Assembly (NCBI GenBank): GCA_902611845.1
Contig: CACMAX010000001.1
Coordinates: forward strand, 62,001 to 126,000
Source of the DNA: an uncultured Pelagibacteraceae bacterium
GTDB taxonomy: Bacteria > Pseudomonadota > Alphaproteobacteria > Pelagibacterales > Pelagibacteraceae
Reading direction: 5' to 3'
Length of the DNA stretch: 64,000 nucleotides
This document shows positions 20,042 to 28,605 of this stretch, piece after piece; within the stretch, counting starts at the first letter, position 1; every line of letters begins with the position of its first letter. The position numbers and the translations under genes were made by a program. Under the pieces are notes generated by a model. It was given only the letters and a program-made list of their open reading frames with translations, was not told where the DNA came from and ran no database searches.

Positions 20042-21331
20042 TTATTTTCCATCTATAGCAACAATTGTTAAATCATCTTTTTGTACATGACCTGCTCCTA
20101 AAATATCATCTATCATTGTTTTTAATCTCTCATTAATTGCAGTTGATTGATATTTTTTAATATAATTTTCAAAGCCTTCTGATCCTAACATTTCCCCATT
20201 TGGATTTTTTATCTCTGTAATTCCATCTGTAAAAATATACATTGAGCTATTTTCGAAAGGAATGGTGTGCTCAGGATATTTCGTTTTAGGCATTATACCC
20301 AAAGGAGGACCAGCTTCAGAAAAATTACTAAAAGTTCCATCAGCTGATAAAATTAATGGAGGTTCGTGGCCAGCGCTTGAAAGCAGCAACTCTTTTTTAT
20401 TTGAGTCGTATATTCCAATTAACATAGTAACAAACATACCTCTTGATATAGTTTCACATATTTCATTATTTAATTGAAACAATAAATCAGATGCAGAAAA
20501 ATTTGTTTTACTTAAGCATCTATACAAACTAGATGCTTTAGACATTAAGAGCGATGACTTTATCCCTTTTCCAGACACATCTGCAACCCCAAATCCATAT
20601 TTTCCATCCCCTAAATCAGAAAAATTATAAAAGTCGCCCGAAACAACTTTTGCTGGTATATTGATTCCTGAAATAGGAAAGTCTTTCTCTTTATTTTTAG
20701 ATAATAAAGATCTTTGAATTTCTCCAACGATTTCTACTTCTTTTTGTATTTTATTTTTTTCGACCATTTCTTTAGCCATCTTTGCATTTCTAATAGCTAA
20801 AGCAGCTGGTGCAGAGAGAGTTTCTAAAAGCTTTCTATCATCCTCAATAAACAATTTATCATCAGTTTTTTTATTTAAACAGTGGATTACACCAATACAT
20901 TCATTTGCAGCAATTAAAGGAGAACATAAAACTGAGTAGGTTGTAAAATTTGTTTTATTATCGAGGTCAAAATAAAATTCCGCTATTTCACGTACATCTT
21001 TTCTTACGTTACCAACACGGATACACTTTCTTTGTTCGACAGCTTTACCCATAACTCCATCTTTTAAATCTAGCTCATACTCATCTAAATAATCTTGATG
21101 TAGAGATGCGATACATTCAAACTTTTTCTTTTCTTCATTAATTAAAAATATATTCGCAGCTTGCGCATTAAGTCTTGCAATAATAACTCTAAGTGCATTC
21201 ATTAGGGTATCATTCAAATCTAGAGATAAAGCGAAATCCTGATTCATTTTTGTGACCAGTTCTAGATCCACATTAACTTGTGAAACTTCTTTTTCTGGCT
21301 CGATAGGTTTTTTTGACTTAAAAAAGATCAT
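20042..21331 (-). CDS. GAF-domain SpoIIE/RsbU-type PP2C serine phosphatase
   Basis: A soluble 429-residue protein with no membrane segment. Residues about 25-195 form a GAF sensor domain (NAQAANIFLINEEKKKFECI, then GVIHCLNKKTDD). A helix, KEVEIVGEIQRSLLS, links it to the PP2C domain (218-429), with metal-site motifs VSGDFYNF, GVADVSGKGIKSSLLMSK, SSAGHEPP, FTDGITE and KDDLTIVAI. Such enzymes dephosphorylate STAS anti-anti-sigma proteins in partner switches. It is a third phosphatase of the type fused to the Amt proteins further on, and the RsbV/RsbW-like pair at 44.7-45.5 kb is a plausible target. The ligand is unknown. Confidence 0.9.
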   Translation of the reverse strand: MIFFKSKKPIEPEKEVSQVNVDLELVTKMNQDFALSLDLNDTLMNALRVIIARLNAQAANIFLINEEKKKFECIASLHQDYLDEYELDLKDGVMGKAVEQRKCIRVGNVRKDVREIAEFYFDLDNKTNFTTYSVLCSPLIAANECIGVIHCLNKKTDDKLFIEDDRKLLETLSAPAALAIRNAKMAKEMVEKNKIQKEVEIVGEIQRSLLSKNKEKDFPISGINIPAKVVSGDFYNFSDLGDGKYGFGVADVSGKGIKSSLLMSKASSLYRCLSKTNFSASDLLFQLNNEICETISRGMFVTMLIGIYDSNKKELLLSSAGHEPPLILSADGTFSNFSEAGPPLGIMPKTKYPEHTIPFENSSMYIFTDGITEIKNPNGEMLGSEGFENYIKKYQSTAINERLKTMIDDILGAGHVQKDDLTIVAIDGK

Positions 21332-21460
21332 TTATTTACTAGCAATTTAAACAATTTTTGATAAATTTTTCAACAATGGAGATTATCGTCTATACGCCAA
21401 ATTTATATATTCATCTTCAAGATGCAGTGTTACTGGTACAATATGTAATCGACGGATTAA

Positions 21461-21490
21461 TTCACATTTCATCAAACATTAAATTATAAT
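21461..21490 (+). promoter_or_regulatory. Promoter of the prepilin peptidase gene
   Basis: TTCACA (21461-21466), 18 bases and a perfect TATAAT (21485-21490). The GTG start is at 21500, so the message would have almost no leader. The rest of the 168-base gap 21332-21499 holds AT-rich sequence, presumably including the promoter for the minus-strand phosphatase. Confidence 0.45.
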
Positions 21491-21499
21491 CAAATTTAA

Positions 21500-22261
21500 G
21501 TGGACTTTATATTCGTAATAGTTTTTGGAGGACTATGGGGTAGCTTTGCAAATGTTTGCATATATAGGTTTCCAAAAAATGAAGGTATCGTAACTGGAAG
21601 ATCGTTTTGTCCGAATTGTAAAACAAAGATCAATTGGTATGATAATATTCCTCTAATTTCCTATCTTGCTCTTGGAGGAAAGTGCAGGAACTGTAAAAAA
21701 AAAATTTCTACTCAATACTTTATTGTAGAAACATTAAGTATAATTCTATTTACTTCAATTTATTATAAATTTGGTGTTACACTCACCACTTTATATTTAA
21801 TTATACTTTCATTATCTTTTTTAATTATTTTTTTTATAGATCTTAAACATTTTATAATTCCAAATATTTTAACCTTTTCTTTAATGATAATAGGTTTTAT
21901 AAAATCTTTTGATCCAAATTTAGACTCAATGTTCCCTAATTATATAAACTCTTTAATTGGAGGAATTTTTGGTTATGGAATTATATGGTTGATCATATTT
22001 ATTTATAAGGCTATTAGAAAAAAAGAAGGGATGGGCTTAGGTGATGCCAAGTTATTTGGAGCAATTGGATTTTGGTTTGGATGGGTATCTATTCCTTTTA
22101 TAATATTTTTGTCTTCTATAACTGCACTTATTCATGTTATTCCTAGTTTATTAAATAGATCAAAAAATATATCTTCACAAATTCCTTTTGGTCCGTATAT
22201 CATTTTAGCCACATTGATATATGTTATTTTTGAAAGTAATATTAAATCTTTAATATTTTAA
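21500..22261 (+). CDS. pilD: Prepilin leader peptidase/N-methyltransferase (PilD type)
   Basis: Cleaves and N-methylates type IV prepilins at the inner membrane. The start is GTG at 21500. The N-terminal methylase domain carries two zinc pairs, FCPNCKT and KCRNCKK; the peptidase part has aspartates in FFIDLKHFIIPN and GMGLGDAKLFGAIG, the A24 active-site pattern. About seven membrane segments; 253 residues is full length. It lies 11 kb from the pilus operons, ahead of a MoxR/DUF58/transglutaminase set, 12 bases before the MoxR gene. It is the only prepilin peptidase in the window. Confidence 0.93.
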   Translation: MDFIFVIVFGGLWGSFANVCIYRFPKNEGIVTGRSFCPNCKTKINWYDNIPLISYLALGGKCRNCKKKISTQYFIVETLSIILFTSIYYKFGVTLTTLYLIILSLSFLIIFFIDLKHFIIPNILTFSLMIIGFIKSFDPNLDSMFPNYINSLIGGIFGYGIIWLIIFIYKAIRKKEGMGLGDAKLFGAIGFWFGWVSIPFIIFLSSITALIHVIPSLLNRSKNISSQIPFGPYIILATLIYVIFESNIKSLIF

Positions 22262-22273
22262 GGTAATATCAAA

Positions 22274-23161
22274 ATGATATTTAATGAAATAATAGCTAAC
22301 ACATCAAAAATTATAATTTCTAATGTAGATAAAGTTAAATTGACATTGGCTGCAATAGTTTCTGAAGGAAGTATTTTAATTGAAGACTATCCAGGATCAG
22401 GTAAAACTACATTTGCAAAAGCTATTACTCAAAATCTTGGTCTTAACTTTAAAAGGATACAGTTTACATCTGATTTATTACCCAGTGATATTCTTGGATT
22501 TAATATTCTTTCAGATGGGAAGTTAAATTTTCAACAAGGTCCAATTTTTACAAATATAGTTTTAGCTGATGAACTTAATCGTGGAAGTCCCAAATCGCAA
22601 AGTGCCTTCCTAGAGGCAATGGAAGAAAAAAATGTTTCTATAGATGGTGAAAGTTATAAACTGCCAGAACCATTTTTTGTTATTGCTACTCAAAATCCTA
22701 TGGATTCTTCAGGCACAAGTTCTTTACCAGATTCACAGCTTGATAGATTTATGATTTCATTTTCTTTATCTGATCTAAATGAAAACGATAAAATTTTGAT
22801 GTTAAAAAATACAAGTAAATTAAATGGTGCTTCATCAAAAGCTGTTGATTGGGAGACAATTAAACAAAAAAAAGATCAGCTAACCATAAAAGATGAAATT
22901 TATAAATATGTTGTTGAAATAGAGCAGGTAATTCAAACGCTTGATCAAAAAATTTATATTTCTGCAAGATGTTTAAAGCAAATCTTAGATTTAGCTAAGG
23001 GTTGGGCAATTATTCATGAAAAAGATTATGTAACTCATCAAGATATCAAGGAAACTCTGCCTTACATATTAAGACATAGAATTAAATATCTTAACCAGGA
23101 AGATAAGATCAGCTTCATTAATGAGGAAATACTTCAAAAAATAAAAATAACTAATGGTTAA
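22274..23161 (+). CDS. MoxR-family AAA+ ATPase
   Basis: MoxR ATPases act as chaperones that often mature or activate complexes encoded beside them. The 295-residue protein has Walker A DYPGSGKTTFAKA, Walker B VLADELNRGSPKSQSAFLEAMEE, sensor 1 FFVIATQNP and the lid helices at the C-terminus. It overlaps the next gene by eight bases, forming the common MoxR-DUF58-transglutaminase trio. Confidence 0.92.
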   Translation: MIFNEIIANTSKIIISNVDKVKLTLAAIVSEGSILIEDYPGSGKTTFAKAITQNLGLNFKRIQFTSDLLPSDILGFNILSDGKLNFQQGPIFTNIVLADELNRGSPKSQSAFLEAMEEKNVSIDGESYKLPEPFFVIATQNPMDSSGTSSLPDSQLDRFMISFSLSDLNENDKILMLKNTSKLNGASSKAVDWETIKQKKDQLTIKDEIYKYVVEIEQVIQTLDQKIYISARCLKQILDLAKGWAIIHEKDYVTHQDIKETLPYILRHRIKYLNQEDKISFINEEILQKIKITNG

Positions 23162-24074
23162 TCAGCTAGTACAGAGGTTAACGAACTTAGACTTTAAGCA
23201 TTTAATTAATCTAAATAAAAAACTTAAAGTTTACATATATCCCAATCTTCAAGGACTATTATTAGGACTGTTTGTATTTTTTTGCTTTTTAATATCTGTA
23301 TTTTATGAAAATAACTCAGGACTTCTTATTTCAATTGTTATTTTCTTTATTTTTTTTATTTCAATTTTTATCTCACATCAAAATATTAACAATTTAAGAA
23401 TAAATTTTCTAACAGAATACTTAGTTGAAGCAAATAAAACAGAACATATAAAGTTTAAGATAATTAATGATGCAAAAGAGAAAAAATTAAATATCGATTT
23501 AGAGATCAATAAATCAATATTACAAAATTTTAATTTATCAGATAAAATAAAAGAATTTAATATAAAATATAATTATGACAAAAGGGGCGTCTATTCTTTA
23601 AATAAAATAATTTTAAAATCAATATATCCATTTGGAATAATCAGGACTAAAATAAATTATCAACCTTTTAGTAAAGTATATGTATTTCCACAGAAATTAA
23701 TTCCTAATCAAGAATTATTACAAGAATTTAAAATTCACCAAAATAATAATTCTGACGAATTTGACGGTATAGATGAGTACAAAAAAGGAGATAGTTACTC
23801 AAAAATCGCTTGGAAAAAATCAACTATTGGAGATAAAAAATTTGTAAAAGAATTTAAGTCTTTTAAAAGCTCAAAAAAATCAATCCTAGATTTAAACAAA
23901 TACAGTCATATAGAATTTGAGAAATTATTAAGTTATTCAGTATTTATTTTAGATTATTATTTCACAAAAAGTCTAAATTTAACCTTTAAACACAAAGATA
24001 ATGTGTTCCATTTAAACGAAAATAAAAACTCTCTAAATAAAATTTTAAAGTATATTTCAAATGTTAAAAATTAA
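23154..24074 (+). CDS. DUF58 domain membrane protein
   Basis: 306 residues with two adjacent membrane segments (about 35-75) and a DUF58 core with FDGIDEYKKGDSYSKIAWKK, which matches the family's conserved YxxGD-x-IxWK pattern. The function is unknown in detail; the fold resembles VWA proteins and the genes pair with MoxR. It overlaps both neighbours (8 and 14 bases). Confidence 0.85.
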   Translation: MVNQLVQRLTNLDFKHLINLNKKLKVYIYPNLQGLLLGLFVFFCFLISVFYENNSGLLISIVIFFIFFISIFISHQNINNLRINFLTEYLVEANKTEHIKFKIINDAKEKKLNIDLEINKSILQNFNLSDKIKEFNIKYNYDKRGVYSLNKIILKSIYPFGIIRTKINYQPFSKVYVFPQKLIPNQELLQEFKIHQNNNSDEFDGIDEYKKGDSYSKIAWKKSTIGDKKFVKEFKSFKSSKKSILDLNKYSHIEFEKLLSYSVFILDYYFTKSLNLTFKHKDNVFHLNENKNSLNKILKYISNVKN

Positions 24075-25956
24075 ATCGCAAAATATTAGTCTTCTTACTT
24101 ATATTATATTATTCTTTTGCCTAGTTTCGTTGTCTACAGATTTAATATTAACTAATAAAATATTTTGGGGCACTTTATTTATTTTAAGTTTCATTTTTTC
24201 AAAAATACACTTTAAGTTTAAGTCCATAGCCGTTGGGGTGTTTGCTTTGGGATCTCTATATATTCAATTGATTCTCAATCAGTATGTTTTGTCCGAAGAT
24301 TTTTTTCTAAACTGCCTTGGAGTTTTGCTAATCATAAAGTTCTCAGAACTTAACAATAAAAATAATCTTTTGTCATTTAATTTAATCTCTATGATTATTG
24401 CCGTAGCAAGTTTAATTAAGGGTCAAGATATAATAAGTACATTAAACTCATTTCTAATCTTAATACTTTTAGTTGTTAACATGTATCTTATTCAACAAAA
24501 GGAAATTCTAGACTTCAGTTTAAAAAATATTTTAAAATATTTAGGCTTTGGTCTTAGTATATTTCCAATAATTATTATTTTTTATCTTGTATTTCCAAGG
24601 GCAGAGGTAAATTTCAGATTATTTGATACATCTGCAAGTTCAGTAGGTATTCCAGATAGCATAGATCTTGGATCATTTAGCCAGTTTTCGAACTCAGATG
24701 AGGAAGTTTTTACTTTAATAAATAACAATTTTAAGAAGGAGGATCTTTATTTTAGGGTCAAAATCTTTGATTATATGGAAAAAGATCAATCTTGGAGACC
24801 TTCTTCAAGTTACTATATTTTTAGTGAATTTAAAAATTCCATGAGAATAAATGGTAATGAGGATTTAAATAAAAATTATCAGATTATATTAGAGCCATAT
24901 AAAAAAAAATGGATACCAAGTTTAAAAAACTCAAAATTAATCACTAATGATATTCAAATTACAAAAGATTATTTTAACCAATCTTTTGTAAGTAGGGAAC
25001 TAATTGACAGAAAGAAGAAATTAATTTTTAAAATGAATAAATCTGATTATACTTTGGATAACCCACTTAAAAATTATTATACTCTGTTACCAGAAAACAT
25101 ATCACCAAAAATAAAAGAATGGGTAGATAAAAATAATGTGAGCACTAAAGAAGAATTTATCGAAAAAATTTATAAAAGATTTTCGGATGGATCATATTTT
25201 TATAACCTTAGTCCTCAGATAAACTCAAATAATAAATATGAAAACTTTTTCTTTAATTCTAAAGAAGGATACTGTGAATATTATGCAGGAATGTTTGTCT
25301 TACTTACAAGATTAGCACAAATTCCAAGTCGGATAGTGACAGGTTACTATGGTGGAGATTTAAATGAGATAGGGAATTTTTTCCAATTTAAACAAAAAGA
25401 TACGCATGCTTGGGCAGAAGTTTGGTTTGATGAAAGAGGGTGGGTTAGAATTGATCCAACTAGGGCAATACCTAATTCTAATATTAGAAACTCATTAAAT
25501 AATTATTTCGTAAACAATGATAAATCTTCAAGCACGATATTTTCTAATAATTTTTTCAAAATAATGAATTTTTATTTTAACTATGTTGATTTTGTATGGA
25601 CACAACATTTACTATCGTATGACGATAATGAAAGAAAAAATTTTATAAAAGAATTACTAAATTTAAATTTTTCAAAAATCGTTGTTTGGATATTCGCACC
25701 AATATTATTATTTATAAGCATAAAATTATTATATAATTTCAATTCAACCAATGTGATGAGGCTAAAATTGGCTTTCATTCTTCTAGGAAAGAAAAGAAAA
25801 CTTCAAATAAAAAATTCGGATACTATCCAAGAGATTTATCTTAAACTTATGGAAAAAGATAAAACAAAATACCAAAATTTTTTTAAATTTTACGAGAAGC
25901 AGATCTACTCAAATAACCAAATAAGTTTTATAAAAGTTTTAAAGTTAGTTTTTTAG
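24061..25956 (+). CDS. TgpA-like transglutaminase membrane protein
   Basis: 631 residues. The N-terminal 175 residues hold several membrane segments (DUF3488-like). A periplasmic transglutaminase domain follows, with Cys in EGYCEYYAGMF, His in DTHAWAEVWF and Asp in RIDPTRA. A further membrane segment (about 540-560) and a short cytoplasmic tail end the protein. Relatives such as TgpA of Pseudomonas are cell-envelope proteins with a papain-like fold. It is third of the MoxR-DUF58-TgpA set; its last 12 bases overlap the convergent autotransporter-like gene. Confidence 0.88.
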   Translation: MLKIKSQNISLLTYIILFFCLVSLSTDLILTNKIFWGTLFILSFIFSKIHFKFKSIAVGVFALGSLYIQLILNQYVLSEDFFLNCLGVLLIIKFSELNNKNNLLSFNLISMIIAVASLIKGQDIISTLNSFLILILLVVNMYLIQQKEILDFSLKNILKYLGFGLSIFPIIIIFYLVFPRAEVNFRLFDTSASSVGIPDSIDLGSFSQFSNSDEEVFTLINNNFKKEDLYFRVKIFDYMEKDQSWRPSSSYYIFSEFKNSMRINGNEDLNKNYQIILEPYKKKWIPSLKNSKLITNDIQITKDYFNQSFVSRELIDRKKKLIFKMNKSDYTLDNPLKNYYTLLPENISPKIKEWVDKNNVSTKEEFIEKIYKRFSDGSYFYNLSPQINSNNKYENFFFNSKEGYCEYYAGMFVLLTRLAQIPSRIVTGYYGGDLNEIGNFFQFKQKDTHAWAEVWFDERGWVRIDPTRAIPNSNIRNSLNNYFVNNDKSSSTIFSNNFFKIMNFYFNYVDFVWTQHLLSYDDNERKNFIKELLNLNFSKIVVWIFAPILLFISIKLLYNFNSTNVMRLKLAFILLGKKRKLQIKNSDTIQEIYLKLMEKDKTKYQNFFKFYEKQIYSNNQISFIKVLKLVF

Positions 25957-28593
25957 CAAAAGATTTCTTTCAGTCTTGAGTTTATTATTTTCTTTGATCA
26001 ACTGAATAATCATTTCTTTCATTATTCTATTCTCTTCAACTGCTCTACCACTTATCTCAGCCAATCTCTCATTTTCTTTAGCTAATTGTAATTGATCAAA
26101 TAATTTTTCTAGTTCTGGATCAATAGGTAGACCCTCTATTTTTTTGCTAATATTATTTTGAATTACTTTCGATAATGAAATACTTACTTGGCTGTTTTTA
26201 AGTCCATTTTGTTCATTAAACTCTAGATTAAAGTTTAGACCAAAATTATCAGTATTTTTGCTGATATTTAAACCAGTTTTTACTGCTAAATCATCATCCA
26301 TATAATGGGCCATGTCTTTTCTTTCACCATCTGCAACAATGTCAATTTTTTCACTCAAAGATTGATTTAAAGATAGGCCTGTATATGGCTTAAGAACGAA
26401 ACCATTTTCAAAAGATTTTGAATACTCAACATTAAATCCACCTGATAATACTTGATCCACAGCATCATCAACTGAAAGATCTCCATCCGTAAAAGATGTT
26501 AAGTAAGTTGGAAGTCTCCTTAGACCATATTTACCATCCACTTCAATATTTAAACTTTGACTGTCATCAATTTTTATATCTTTGGATGCTTTATAATTTA
26601 CAGCAGCAAACTGACCTAGGTTTTCTTTTGAAATAGTTTGCTTTGTTTCAGTTTCAAGATCTAAATATTTATTTTGAGTTAATCCAAAAATTGAAACTAC
26701 AGAAAATTTAAATTTCTCGTAATCAATATCTTTTTTTAAACCAATAGCTAAATTTTCACTATCTAAAGCTTCTCCGTTATTAAATTTTGCCTGCTGATAT
26801 GAATAACTTAAGAAGGGTGTAAAGTTATCATTTTCGATTTTAAAGTCTCCAGTAACACCTACTGTCTCATTTTTATAAATATTGTCTCTTTTTTTTACAG
26901 AATAATATCCGCTAGATTTTTTTTCTTCTGAAACTGAGTTAAAAATATCGTTTAAATTAGATAAAAATATTTCAGATCGATATTTTTTATTATGGCTATC
27001 AATATCTAAATCTTCACCATAAACATATAAGAAACCATTAGTTTCCGAATTATCAGCATCTAGATCACTGTTACTATCTAATATTTCATAGGTATCATTT
27101 CCACAAAGATTATTTGTGATTACCATATTTGTTTTATTATGAATTTCTATTTTTTGATCTTTTGAAATACTACAATCTAATGTCATTGTGGAAGTGGTAC
27201 TATTTAATTCAATTTCGCCATTATAAGTACCTTCACCTTTTGTAACTATTTCTAATCCTGTGTTATTTGAATTTGCCATAACAATAGAATTGTCACCTCC
27301 TGAAATAGTTCCTGAATTATTAATTGTTAAGTCATCAAAGTTTTTATTGGCGTGATAATCTCCAATTTTAATTCCGTCTGCATCACCATTAATTGCGCTA
27401 ATTGTTCCAAAATTATTTAGAATTACATTTTCACCAGCTTCTACAGATGTTGAATCATTACCAAATCCAATTCCAAAGTGACCTGTATCATTCTCACCAG
27501 TTGATGTTATCGTTCCATGATTATTTATGGTAAGGTTCTTTGTTCTACCAGCTCCAATAGCAGCTGTTGTTGATTTTATTGTTCCAGTATTGTCGATAGT
27601 TGTTCCACCAGTGTTTCTAGCTATTTGTATTGCCGGTCCAAACGCCGAATCTATAGTTCCACTATTTGTAATTGTATGAGCATCGTCACTATCTCCTTGT
27701 CTATCAATAAGAACCGTGCCTGTATTAGTACCTGTATTTGTTGAGCTGATTGTTCCTGAATTTATAAATGTAACTCCAGAGCACTCTCTACAATAAATAG
27801 TATTTCTATCTGAAGTTATTGTTCCACGATTATCTATTGCAATATTTGATCCATTTTCAGCTAGTATACCATATCTACCTGCACTCTCGATTGTTCCTCC
27901 CTCATAATTTATAATTTCACTATCTGTAAGATATTTTGCGATAATTGGGTTATTGCCTGATGTAGATTTAATTGTTCCTCCATCATAGTTATAAATTTTA
28001 ACACCTCGACTTCGTGGGTTTCCTCCTCCTCCGGTGCCTAACAAAATTGTTCCTTGTGTTGCACTAATCATACCGTGATTATGCAATATTAGCCCAACTG
28101 CAGTAGAGCCCGAGGATGATAAACTAGATTGACAATTATCGTTATTTCCAGCCTTATCACACCAACCAACATTTCGACCCTCAATCGCATTTCCTGCTTC
28201 AGCGCTAATTGTGGCACCCGCATTATTTGTGATTGTTATATTTTCTGCGTAATCTATATAAATCCCCTCATTATTGTCTGAGTTGATAGTTCCATTATTA
28301 GTTATTGTTGTATTTAAAGATGATTGAGCATGAATTGCTTTTTGTTTATTAGTCCCATCTTCAGTTTCAATTGTTCCGTCATTTGTAATCTGAACTCCAG
28401 TTTCATCCTCTAGATCAACAGCTTTATGATCATTGTAAGTAATTGACCCAGCAGAAGTAACATTTAAAATATCATCATCAGCACAAGCTAATTGATTTGT
28501 TGATGCACTAGCGATTGTTGTTAAACATGGACCAGCTAAACTATGAGAGCTAAATAAAAAGAATAAAATTAAACTCAGGTATATTTTTTTCAT
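25945..28593 (-). CDS. Autotransporter-like outer membrane protein with beta-helix repeats and a C-terminal coiled coil
   Basis: 882 residues: signal peptide (MKKIYLSLILFFLFSSHSLA), then about 500 residues of imperfect repeats around N(S/H/D/T)GTI motifs, typical of a parallel beta-helix passenger, an acidic junction near 560, and a barrel-like region (about 570-813) with alternating strands. Instead of ending at the last strand, residues 814-882 continue as a charged predicted coiled coil rich in Glu, Lys and Leu. It is the last gene of the minus-strand pilus operon, 12 bases after pilY1. The barrel assignment rests on strand pattern, not a named motif. Adhesion or surface display would be the usual role; that is inference. 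Confidence 0.75.
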   Translation of the reverse strand: MKKIYLSLILFFLFSSHSLAGPCLTTIASASTNQLACADDDILNVTSAGSITYNDHKAVDLEDETGVQITNDGTIETEDGTNKQKAIHAQSSLNTTITNNGTINSDNNEGIYIDYAENITITNNAGATISAEAGNAIEGRNVGWCDKAGNNDNCQSSLSSSGSTAVGLILHNHGMISATQGTILLGTGGGGNPRSRGVKIYNYDGGTIKSTSGNNPIIAKYLTDSEIINYEGGTIESAGRYGILAENGSNIAIDNRGTITSDRNTIYCRECSGVTFINSGTISSTNTGTNTGTVLIDRQGDSDDAHTITNSGTIDSAFGPAIQIARNTGGTTIDNTGTIKSTTAAIGAGRTKNLTINNHGTITSTGENDTGHFGIGFGNDSTSVEAGENVILNNFGTISAINGDADGIKIGDYHANKNFDDLTINNSGTISGGDNSIVMANSNNTGLEIVTKGEGTYNGEIELNSTTSTMTLDCSISKDQKIEIHNKTNMVITNNLCGNDTYEILDSNSDLDADNSETNGFLYVYGEDLDIDSHNKKYRSEIFLSNLNDIFNSVSEEKKSSGYYSVKKRDNIYKNETVGVTGDFKIENDNFTPFLSYSYQQAKFNNGEALDSENLAIGLKKDIDYEKFKFSVVSIFGLTQNKYLDLETETKQTISKENLGQFAAVNYKASKDIKIDDSQSLNIEVDGKYGLRRLPTYLTSFTDGDLSVDDAVDQVLSGGFNVEYSKSFENGFVLKPYTGLSLNQSLSEKIDIVADGERKDMAHYMDDDLAVKTGLNISKNTDNFGLNFNLEFNEQNGLKNSQVSISLSKVIQNNISKKIEGLPIDPELEKLFDQLQLAKENERLAEISGRAVEENRIMKEMIIQLIKENNKLKTERNLLLKN

Positions 28594-28605
28594 TATACCT
28601 CTTTG

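Noticed and set aside
21376-21489. A 37-codon ORF (MEIIVYTPNLYIHLQD...) between the phosphatase and the prepilin peptidase
   Set aside because: No ribosome site, overlaps the likely pilD promoter, and no recognisable family; chance cannot be excluded.
26900-28500. Repeated short motifs as a possible CRISPR or tandem DNA repeat
   Set aside because: The repeats are degenerate protein-level NxGTI beta-helix motifs in a continuous coding frame, without constant repeat-spacer units.
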